Shown here: in pieces, positions 1 to 6,106 of the stretch
How the letters are laid out: each line of letters opens with the position of its first letter
Position numbering within the stretch: the stretch's first letter is position 1
Source: Thiotrichaceae bacterium UBA7359
GTDB taxonomy: Bacteria > Pseudomonadota > Gammaproteobacteria > Eutrophobiales > Eutrophobiaceae
Assembly (NCBI GenBank): GCA_905182825.1
Contig: CAJJDJ010000076.1
Location: 1-6,106, forward strand
Reading direction: 5' to 3'
DNA: 6,106 nt
The notes under the pieces: generated by a model
What the model was told of the DNA's origin: nothing
The model's input: only the letters and a program-made list of their open reading frames with translations
Databases searched by the model: none
Program-made: the position numbers and the translations under genes

Positions 1-2
1 AA

Positions 3-1991
3 AAAAAGATAGATACTTGGCATATTGAAAAACGTTCTATAAAACACAACCCTGCGGCTTATAAAAAATTTCTCAAAACCATTGGTTACCTAGTTGATGA
101 AGTTGAAGATTTTGGCATAAACACTGAGGGTGTTGATGATGAAATTGGTATAGTACCTGGTCCCCAACTTGTCGTACCATTAGATAATGCTCGTTATGTT
201 TTAAATGCTGTGAATGCGCGTTGGGGCAGCCTATATGATGCCTCATATACAACTGACACAATACCACAAGGTAATGGTTGTAGAAATATCAAGAAATATA
301 ATCCAATTCGAGGTGATCGTGTGATTGAACGTGGTCGAAATCTACTTGATAGACATTTTGCATTGGAAAGAGATACACACAAGCATGTAACACAGTATTT
401 TATAAAAAATAATCATCTGATAGTGCATTTCGGCGATGGTACTGAAACAACATTACTCAAACCACAACAGTTTATAGGTTATACCGGTGAACCGGACAAT
501 CCGGACTCGGTGCTACTGTCCCATCATAACTTACATGTAGAAATCAAATTTGGTGATGCTTTATTTATTGGTCGCCGAGATCATGCCAAAATTTATGATA
601 TACATGTTGAATCCGCCATCACTACGATTATGGACTGTGAAGATTCTGTTGCTTCTGTCGATACCGAAGACAAGTTAAAAGTATATAGGAACTGGTTAGG
701 GCTAATGAAAGGAACACTAGTACGTTCCGTTAAGAAAGATGGCAAAACTATTCAGCGAACTATGGAACCGGATAAAGAATTCATCGGCGCTGATGGTAAG
801 CCTGTTATAAAAAAGGGGCGAAGTCTAATGCTGATACGTAATGTTGGTAGCCACCTCTATACTGATATGGTTTTATTTGATGGTAAGAAAGTGCCCGAAA
901 CCATGATGGATTTAATGGTTACATCACTTTGCGCTATCCACGATTTAAAAGGAACTTCCAAACGCCCTAATAGCTTAAAAGGCTCTGTCTATATTGTTAA
1001 ACCAAAAATGCATGGGCCTGATGAAGTTGCACATGCAAATGAACTATTTGCATGTGCAGAAAAAGCACTTAATCTATCAAAAAACAGCTTGAAGATGGGG
1101 ATCATGGATGAAGAACGACGTACTTCCGTGAACCTGAAAGCCTGTATAAAGGCAGCAAGTGAACGTCTGGTTTTCATTAATACTGGCTTCCTCGATCGTA
1201 CTGGTGATGATATTCATACTAATATGGAAGCAGGCCCTATTCTACCCAAGGAAGAAATAAAACAGGCTAAATGGTTACAGGCATATGAATCATCAAATGT
1301 TCAAATTGGTCTGGAGTGTGGTTTAAAAGGTAAAGCACAGATTGGAAAAGGCATGTGGGCGATGCCCGAAGAAATGCAAAAGATGATGAAGACCAAGATT
1401 CAGCACCTTAAGGCTGGTGCTAACACATCGTGGGTACCTTCGCCTGTTGCAGCAACATTGCACTCTATTCATTATCATCGTCTCAACGTTAAAAGTAGAC
1501 AAATTGCATTGATGAGCGCCATCAAAGTTCCAGTCGATAATATTCTTGATATTCCAGTGATGAATTCAAAACGTAAGTTATCTCCGTTGGAGATACGACA
1601 TGAACTGGAAAATAATGCACAAGGCATTCTTGGTTATGTTTCGCGTTGGGTTGGACAAGGTGTTGGCTGTTCCAAGGTGCCAAATATCAATGATATAGCT
1701 TTAATGGAGGATTGTGCGACTTTGAGAATATCTAGCCAGCATATTGCAAACTGGTTACATCATGACGTTATAACCAAAGTAGAAGTTCGTGATGCAATGA
1801 AACGAATGGCAGTGATAGTTGATCGACAAAACCGGGATGACAAGAATTATGTGCCTATGTCGAATGACTTTAGTGCTAGTCGCCCCTTTATAGCTGCACT
1901 CGATCTGGTTTTAAAAGGTCGTAAACAAGCAAACGGTTATACTGAGTTTATTTTATATAAACGACGACAAGAACAGAAAAATATAGCCTAA
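3..1991 (+). CDS. glcB: Malate synthase G, 5'-truncated by the window edge
   Basis: Malate synthase G condenses glyoxylate with acetyl-CoA and water to give malate and CoA, in the cytoplasm, feeding the glyoxylate shunt and glycolate use. The frame is open from base 3 without a start. The first residues (KKIDTWH) align near residue 62 of the 723-residue E. coli protein, so about 60 N-terminal residues lie outside; 662 codons remain. Residues matching the E. coli active site, from memory of that sequence, are all present: DCED at 633-644 (D270, E272), Arg at 837-839 (R338), Glu at 1110-1112 (E427) and Asp at 1194-1196 (D455), the last two being magnesium ligands, and the catalytic Asp at 1710-1712 (D631). 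KPKMHGP, MGIMDEERRTS, NTGFLDRTGD, GKAQIGKGMWAMP and RISSQHIANWL are family hallmarks. Oddities are Cys after the catalytic Asp (Arg in E. coli) and an extra Ser in RNVGSH. Cys617 is kept (1668-1670); the Cys688 position appears to be Arg. Its promoter lies outside the window. Confidence 0.96.
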   Translation, partial: KKIDTWHIEKRSIKHNPAAYKKFLKTIGYLVDEVEDFGINTEGVDDEIGIVPGPQLVVPLDNARYVLNAVNARWGSLYDASYTTDTIPQGNGCRNIKKYNPIRGDRVIERGRNLLDRHFALERDTHKHVTQYFIKNNHLIVHFGDGTETTLLKPQQFIGYTGEPDNPDSVLLSHHNLHVEIKFGDALFIGRRDHAKIYDIHVESAITTIMDCEDSVASVDTEDKLKVYRNWLGLMKGTLVRSVKKDGKTIQRTMEPDKEFIGADGKPVIKKGRSLMLIRNVGSHLYTDMVLFDGKKVPETMMDLMVTSLCAIHDLKGTSKRPNSLKGSVYIVKPKMHGPDEVAHANELFACAEKALNLSKNSLKMGIMDEERRTSVNLKACIKAASERLVFINTGFLDRTGDDIHTNMEAGPILPKEEIKQAKWLQAYESSNVQIGLECGLKGKAQIGKGMWAMPEEMQKMMKTKIQHLKAGANTSWVPSPVAATLHSIHYHRLNVKSRQIALMSAIKVPVDNILDIPVMNSKRKLSPLEIRHELENNAQGILGYVSRWVGQGVGCSKVPNINDIALMEDCATLRISSQHIANWLHHDVITKVEVRDAMKRMAVIVDRQNRDDKNYVPMSNDFSASRPFIAALDLVLKGRKQANGYTEFILYKRRQEQKNIA

Positions 1992-2037
1992 TTAAAACTA
2001 TTTAAATGGATACTCTTTTGTCGAAGAAATATTATTC
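1992..2037. other. Convergent spacer between glcB and the kinase gene
   Basis: This 46-base AT-rich spacer separates the 3' ends of two convergent genes. I looked for a shared bidirectional terminator and found only a weak 5-bp dyad, AAGAA (2024-2028) with TTCTT (2035-2039), which runs into the kinase stop codon. It has no GC-rich stem and no clean T-run at the right distance on either strand, so a classical intrinsic terminator is not supported. Termination may be Rho-dependent or may use a signal I cannot see. Confidence 0.6.
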
Positions 2038-2973
2038 TTAAATATTAAAATTAAATTCTTTTTTAAACTTTACTTTGAATTCTTCAAATGTAAATGTATG
2101 ATTTTGTGTTCCATGTTGTGAAATTTTAATTGAACCCATGAGCGATGCAATCCTCCCAGTGGTTTCCCAGTCCATCTTATTAACAAGCCCATAAAGCAGG
2201 CCAGCACGATAAGCATCACCACACCCTGTTGGGTCAGTGATTGATTCTGGTTTTACACATGGTATTTCTATTTCTTTATCTTTGGTATAAATGGTCGAAC
2301 CATCGCCGCCTCGAGTAACAATCAAGGCATCAACCTGTGCTGAAATCTCATTTGCTTTCAAGCCAGATTTATCTTGCATCATCTGCCATTCATAATCATT
2401 CACCGTTACCCATGTTGCTTTTTCGATAAACTGAGAAAGTTCATCGCCATTAAACATTGGCATTCCCTGACCTGGATCGAAGATGAATGGAATGCCTGCG
2501 GTTACGAATTGCTCGGCATGTTGTAACATACCGTCTCGACCATCAGGCGATATGATACCTAACTTACAATCTGTAGCATCGACAACTTTATTTTGGTGTG
2601 ATTCATTCATCGCACCCGGATGAAATGCTGTAATCTGATTATCATCCAAATCTGTCGTAATGAATGCTTGTCCAGTAAAAGCTCCATCAATAACTGTAAT
2701 GTATTGTCGATTGATACCGCGTTTATCCATCCAATAAAAATAAGGATCAAAATCTTTTCCAACTGTAGCCATGGGCAACGCAATTTTATCATCCAGCATA
2801 TTAAGATTATAAGCTATGTTTCCCGCGCAACCACCAAACTCCCGACGCATTTCGGGAACTAGAAAAGAAACATTTATCATATGCACTTTTTCAGGAAGAA
2901 TATGATTCTTAAACTGATCAGGAAATATCATAATATGGTCATATGCCATAGACCCACAAATCAAAACACTCAT
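2038..2973 (-). CDS. adoK: Adenosine kinase-like PfkB-family sugar/nucleoside kinase
   Basis: This 311-residue ribokinase-fold protein probably phosphorylates adenosine to AMP with ATP, a cytoplasmic purine-salvage step. The N-terminus aligns without gaps to M. tuberculosis AdoK as I recall it: GSMAYDH (7-13), FPDQF (17-21), LPE (26-28) and VSFLV (35-39). Ser8, Ser36 and Phe37 fall where that enzyme contacts adenosine. GGCAGN (47-52) is the first PfkB signature and FHPGAM follows in mid-protein. VNDYEW and VTRGGDGS precede the second signature, DPTGCGDAYRAGL (starting at Asp247), whose Asp253 is the expected catalytic base. Length is normal for the family. The ATG at 2971-2973 fits the conserved N-terminus and has an AAAAGG ribosome site 9 bases upstream. 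It converges on glcB and lies 269 bases downstream of uvrA. Family membership is secure. Adenosine as substrate is inferred from similarity; another nucleoside or ribokinase-like sugar remains possible, and the symbol is borrowed from the mycobacterial enzyme. Confidence 0.88.
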   Translation of the reverse strand: MSVLICGSMAYDHIMIFPDQFKNHILPEKVHMINVSFLVPEMRREFGGCAGNIAYNLNMLDDKIALPMATVGKDFDPYFYWMDKRGINRQYITVIDGAFTGQAFITTDLDDNQITAFHPGAMNESHQNKVVDATDCKLGIISPDGRDGMLQHAEQFVTAGIPFIFDPGQGMPMFNGDELSQFIEKATWVTVNDYEWQMMQDKSGLKANEISAQVDALIVTRGGDGSTIYTKDKEIEIPCVKPESITDPTGCGDAYRAGLLYGLVNKMDWETTGRIASLMGSIKISQHGTQNHTFTFEEFKVKFKKEFNFNI

Positions 2974-2982
2974 AATTTTAAA

Positions 2983-2988
2983 CCTTTT
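2983..2988 (-). promoter_or_regulatory. Ribosome binding site of the kinase gene
   Basis: Read on the minus strand this is AAAAGG, followed by 9 bases (TTTAAAATT) and then the ATG at 2971-2973. It is a modest Shine-Dalgarno match at an acceptable distance in an otherwise AT-only leader, and it supports the chosen start. Confidence 0.6.
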
Positions 2989-3003
2989 AGTACGAATTAT
3001 TGA

Positions 3004-3021
3004 CTATCTTTAATTAGATAG
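3004..3021. repeat. Short dyad in the kinase leader
   Basis: CTATCT (3004-3009) and AGATAG (3016-3021) are perfect 6-base inverted arms around the 6-base loop TTAATT. The dyad sits 30-48 bases upstream of the kinase ATG, between the proposed transcription start and the ribosome site, so it could form a weak leader hairpin or an operator half. An AT-rich sequence yields such dyads by chance. Confidence 0.4.
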
Positions 3022-3045
3022 AATTAATGATGAACAAGATTAATT
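3022..3045. repeat. AATTAAT/ATTAATT inverted repeat
   Basis: Perfect 7-base arms AATTAAT (3022-3028) and ATTAATT (3039-3045) flank a 10-base loop. They lie just downstream of the proposed kinase -10 box and touch it on one side. The arms contain only A and T, so their significance is low on their own. Confidence 0.35.
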
Positions 3046-3071
3046 ATATTGTGCAATATATCATCACTAAA
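3043..3071 (-). promoter_or_regulatory. Candidate sigma-70 promoter of the kinase gene
   Basis: On the minus strand a perfect TATAAT -10 hexamer occupies 3048-3043. A 17-base spacer separates it from TTTAGT at 3071-3066, which matches only three of six positions of the TTGACA consensus. Transcription would begin near 3036, giving a leader of about 60 bases before the ATG. The -10 match and spacing are good and the -35 is poor. Because the region is so AT-rich, the call is tentative. Confidence 0.4.
3045..3060. promoter_or_regulatory. Operator-like 16-bp palindrome over the candidate -10 box
   Basis: TATATTG (3045-3051) and CAATATA (3054-3060) are perfect 7-base inverted arms around a 2-base centre. 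On the minus strand the palindrome covers the first four bases of the proposed TATAAT box and the adjacent part of the spacer, a typical place for a dimeric repressor to bind. No regulator gene is in the window and I do not recognise the motif as belonging to a known family. Confidence 0.35.
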
Positions 3072-3242
3072 GATATCTGTTAATTTTATTTTTTACTTGG
3101 TCAATATCTCATTGACATACTCCATTTTCTTTATCAATTTATTACTTAAGCACTGAGCTTTAAAGCCGTTATACTTGTTAACTAATATTTCATCATCTTT
3201 ATGTTTAGCATATTTCTAAAAAAAATAGTTTGAAAAGATACT

Positions 3243-6095
3243 TTACATTTTGTTACTTTGCGTATGTGAACTTTCAAGAACTACCTTAAGGTAATGTCCG
3301 GTATGAGAACTGGGATGTTTAGCCAATTGTTCAGGTGTCCCCACTGCAATTATCTCTCCACCACCATCACCACCCTCTGGCCCTAGATCGACAACCCAAT
3401 CAGCTGTTTTGATTACATCAAGATTATGCTCAATGACTATGATTGTATTACCATGTTCTCTTAATCGATGAAGGATATCGAGCAATTGTTGTATGTCATA
3501 AAAATGCAAACCTGTTGTCGGTTCATCCAATATATAAAGAGTCTTTCCTGTGTCTCTTTTTGACAACTCCTTGGAAAGCTTTACCCGTTGAGCTTCACCA
3601 CCTGACAAAGTGGTCGCATTTTGTCCCAGTTTGATATACGACAGACCAACATCAACTAATGTTTGCAACTTACGCGCAAGTACAGGTACGGCATCAAAAA
3701 AATCACGAGCCTCTTCGACGCTCATTTCCAATGTTTCATTAATATTTTTACCTTTATAACGGACATCAAGTGTTTCTCGATTGTAACGTTTACCTCTACA
3801 GGTATCACAAGGAACATAGATGTCTGGAAGAAAGTGCATCTCGACCTTTATCAAGCCATCACCCTGACAAGCTTCACAACGTCCACCTTTGACATTGAAA
3901 CTAAAACGACCCGGCTTATAAGCTCGTGATCGGGCCTCTACCGTCGCTGCAAATAATTCGCGAATGGGTGTGAATAGTCCTGTGTATGTAGCCGGGTTTG
4001 AACGAGGTGTGCGACCAATGGGACTTTGATCAATATCAACGACCTTATCAAAGTGTTCTAATCCATGAATTGATTCATAAGGTGCTGGGGTTGTATTCGC
4101 CCGATTTAAATCACGTGCTACTATTTGATAGAGCGTGTCATTTATCAGGGTTGATTTACCTGAACCTGAAACGCCTGTAATACATGTCATTAAACTAACC
4201 GGAATAACAAGATTAACATGCTTCAAGTTATTACCTGTCACGTCTTTCAATTCCATTACCTTCATCGGGTCATAGGGAACACGATGCTGCGGCACTGGTA
4301 TTTTTTTCTTCCCTGACAAATATTGTCCAGTTAAAGAATTTTTATCAGCGGCAACCATTGCCGGTGTGCCTTGAGAAACAATTTCACCACCATGAACGCC
4401 CGCACCTGGACCAATATCGATTACATGTTCTGCTGCATTTATCGCTTCTTCATCATGCTCAACAACAATGACTGTATTACCTAAATCTCTAAGATGATAT
4501 AGTGTCTTTAGTAAACGTTGATTGTCCCTCTGATGTAAACCAATCGAGGGTTCATCAAGAATATACATCACTCCGACCAATCCCGCTCCAATCTGACTAG
4601 CCAGACGAATACGTTGAGCCTCTCCTCCAGACAAAGTCTCAGCACTACGTTCTAGAGTCAGATAATCAAGCCCAACATTGACTAGGAAATTAAGTCTGTC
4701 ATTAACCTCTTTTAAAATCTTATCAGCAATCTTGCCGCGGGCACCATCAAGCTCTAGCGTTTTAAATAATGATTGCGCCTTGATCACTGTCATTGCAGCA
4801 ATATCAGACAAAGCAATCCCATTGATTAGAACATTGCGTGCAGATTTATTTAAGCGTGTACCCCTACAAGCCTGACAAGGTTTATGCGTTTGATATTTTG
4901 CTAATTCTTCACGGACCATGACCGAATCAGTCTCCAAATAACGTCTTTGTAAGTTTGGTATCACACCTTCGAAAGAATGCTTACGCGTGATAACTTTATT
5001 TTTATTTCGTAGGTATTCAAACGATATTTCTTCATCAGCACTGCCAAATAAGAGTATATTTTTTATTTCATCTGATAAATCTTCATAGGTTATATCAAGT
5101 TCAAAATCATAATGCTTTGCAATTGAGCTAATCATTTGAAAGTAATAAGCATTACGCCTATCCCAACCTTTTATTGCACCTCCAGGCAAGCTTAATTCAG
5201 GGTGTTGGACAACACGCCCCGGATCAAAATATTGAACATGTCCTAATCCATCACACTTGCCACACGCACCCGCCGGATTATTAAACGAAAATAATCGAGG
5301 TTCTAATTCACTCAGGCTATAACCGCATTTATTACAGGCAAATCGGGAAGAAAATAATTGTTCTTCTTTTTTTCCATCAGCTTCCGTAGGTACAATGAGT
5401 GCCACTCCATCTGATAAGCGCAATGCAGTTTCAAATGATTCAGCTAAACGTAATTGCAAATCATCCCTAACCTTAAAACGATCAACGACAACTTCAATAG
5501 TATGTTTTTTACGTAATTCAAGCTCAGGCACAGCATCCAACTCAACTATATGACCATCAATGCGGGCGCGAATAAAACCTTCGGTACGTAAGCGTTCTAA
5601 AACCTGAAGGTGTTCTCCTTTTCGTTCCTGTACTACGGGTGCCAATAACATGAGACGTTCTTCCTGAGGTCTAGTCAAAACCAAATCAACCATCTGTGTG
5701 ACAGTTTGCGCCTCTAGCAAAGTTTTATGATCTGGACAATGAGGCTGTCCAACTCGCGCAAATAATAAACGCAGATAATCATATATCTCAGTAATGGTGC
5801 CCACGGTAGAGCGCGGATTATGAGAAGTTGTCTTCTGTTCGATAGAAATAGCCGGCGACAATCCTTCAATGTGATCGACATCTGGTTTTTCCATCATAGA
5901 TAAAAACTGTCTGGCATAAGCAGACAAGGATTCAACATATCGCCTTTGACCTTCCGCATAGATGGTATCAAAAGCTAGAGATGATTTACCAGAGCCGGAA
6001 AGACCCGTTACGACGATTAATTTATCGCGAGGAATATCAATATCAATATTTTTTAAATTATGGGTTCGAGCACCACGTATACTAATCGTATCCAT
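3243..6095 (-). CDS. uvrA: UvrABC excinuclease subunit A (DNA damage-recognition ATPase)
   Basis: UvrA dimerises, scans DNA for bulky lesions and loads UvrB, starting nucleotide excision repair. The 950-residue protein is full length (E. coli 940) and has the tandem ABC-ATPase layout. First half: Walker A GLSGSGKS (31-38, Lys37), split zinc site CxxC at 254/257 and 278/281, a further CQAC pair (407/410), signature LSGGEAQ (488-494), Walker B YILDEPS (511-517) and switch His547. Second half: Walker A GVSGSGKS (641-648), zinc finger Cys740/743 and 763/766, signature LSGGEAQ (829-835), Walker B YILDEPT (854-860) and His890. The Walker A1 lysine has the same number as in E. coli, which supports the ATG at 6093-6095. 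The 11 bases before it (to the window edge) show no clear Shine-Dalgarno. No key residue is missing. SOS control is common for uvrA, but its promoter is outside the window. Confidence 0.99.
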   Translation of the reverse strand: MDTISIRGARTHNLKNIDIDIPRDKLIVVTGLSGSGKSSLAFDTIYAEGQRRYVESLSAYARQFLSMMEKPDVDHIEGLSPAISIEQKTTSHNPRSTVGTITEIYDYLRLLFARVGQPHCPDHKTLLEAQTVTQMVDLVLTRPQEERLMLLAPVVQERKGEHLQVLERLRTEGFIRARIDGHIVELDAVPELELRKKHTIEVVVDRFKVRDDLQLRLAESFETALRLSDGVALIVPTEADGKKEEQLFSSRFACNKCGYSLSELEPRLFSFNNPAGACGKCDGLGHVQYFDPGRVVQHPELSLPGGAIKGWDRRNAYYFQMISSIAKHYDFELDITYEDLSDEIKNILLFGSADEEISFEYLRNKNKVITRKHSFEGVIPNLQRRYLETDSVMVREELAKYQTHKPCQACRGTRLNKSARNVLINGIALSDIAAMTVIKAQSLFKTLELDGARGKIADKILKEVNDRLNFLVNVGLDYLTLERSAETLSGGEAQRIRLASQIGAGLVGVMYILDEPSIGLHQRDNQRLLKTLYHLRDLGNTVIVVEHDEEAINAAEHVIDIGPGAGVHGGEIVSQGTPAMVAADKNSLTGQYLSGKKKIPVPQHRVPYDPMKVMELKDVTGNNLKHVNLVIPVSLMTCITGVSGSGKSTLINDTLYQIVARDLNRANTTPAPYESIHGLEHFDKVVDIDQSPIGRTPRSNPATYTGLFTPIRELFAATVEARSRAYKPGRFSFNVKGGRCEACQGDGLIKVEMHFLPDIYVPCDTCRGKRYNRETLDVRYKGKNINETLEMSVEEARDFFDAVPVLARKLQTLVDVGLSYIKLGQNATTLSGGEAQRVKLSKELSKRDTGKTLYILDEPTTGLHFYDIQQLLDILHRLREHGNTIIVIEHNLDVIKTADWVVDLGPEGGDGGGEIIAVGTPEQLAKHPSSHTGHYLKVVLESSHTQSNKM

Positions 6096-6106
6096 TTAAA
6101 GATTTC

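Larger units (their letters stand above)
2974..3242. other. AT-rich spacer between uvrA and the kinase gene
   Basis: This 269-base gap lies between two genes on the same strand. It holds the candidate kinase promoter and dyads near 3004-3071, a further dyad GTCAAT (3100-3105) and ATTGAC (3111-3116), and a 10-base palindrome at 3157-3166. On the minus strand there is also a 40-codon open stretch at 3093-3215 with no obvious start. I see no tRNA, no convincing terminator and no recognisable protein in either strand. Confidence 0.6.

Noticed and set aside
210..1991. A GTG at 210 that could be taken as the start of a 593-residue malate synthase.
   Set aside because: The same frame is open and clearly homologous from base 3 (GYLVDEVEDFG, PGPQLVVPLDNARYVLNA), so this GTG is an internal valine and the gene begins before the window.
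2001..2013. A 13-base match (TTTAAATGGATAC) between the glcB 3' spacer and the uvrA start region at 6088-6100 on the other strand.
   Set aside because: For a 6-kb AT-rich window one exact match of this length between strands is expected by chance, and the similarity does not extend further.
2620..2862. An 80-residue plus-strand ORF inside the kinase gene, plus several 60-90 residue plus-strand ORFs inside uvrA and minus-strand ORFs inside glcB.
   Set aside because: They lie entirely within strongly conserved genes on the opposite strand, show no recognisable domain and are low-complexity shadows of those genes.
3027..3083. An 18-codon plus-strand ORF with two tandem ATG codons in the spacer.
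   Set aside because: It is very short, has no convincing ribosome site and overlaps the candidate kinase promoter. It is expected by chance.
3218..3244. A possible terminator after uvrA: AAAG-ATA-CTTT (3234-3244) with an 8-base T run on the minus strand (3225-3218).
   Set aside because: The stem is only 4 AT-rich base pairs, overlaps the stop codon and is separated from the T run by about 8 bases, so it is too weak to call.
1..6106. A search for a previously undescribed multi-gene system.
   Set aside because: All substantial coding capacity is accounted for by three recognisable housekeeping genes. The only unexplained sequence is the 269-base spacer, which is too small to hold a system.

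Overview
The window is an ordinary AT-rich chromosomal segment carrying three protein genes, and I see no mobile, CRISPR, defence or RNA element in it. All three proteins resemble Proteobacteria, most likely a low-GC gammaproteobacterium. The UvrA follows E. coli UvrA closely along its length, the malate synthase is the G type, and the kinase is the adenosine-kinase-like PfkB form that I recall from Xanthomonas-like Proteobacteria and from Mycobacterium AdoK. Species cannot be fixed from this.

Layout. Positions 3-1991 (+) hold malate synthase G (glcB), which enters from beyond the left edge and lacks about 60 N-terminal residues. After a 46-base spacer it converges on a complete adenosine-kinase-like PfkB gene at 2038-2973 (-). 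Upstream of that gene lies a 269-base, very AT-rich spacer (2974-3242) with a plausible promoter, several short dyads and an odd 40-codon open stretch. Positions 3243-6095 (-) hold a complete uvrA, whose start codon lies 11 bases from the right edge.

Function. The genes belong to three separate housekeeping processes: the glyoxylate/glycolate route (malate synthase), purine salvage (nucleoside kinase) and nucleotide excision repair (UvrA). Nothing in the sequence suggests they work as one system. uvrA and the kinase share a strand, but the long spacer with its own promoter-like sequence argues against tight co-transcription. The points most worth a second look are the dyads around the kinase promoter, two local departures from the usual malate synthase G sequence near catalytic residues, and the open stretch downstream of uvrA.
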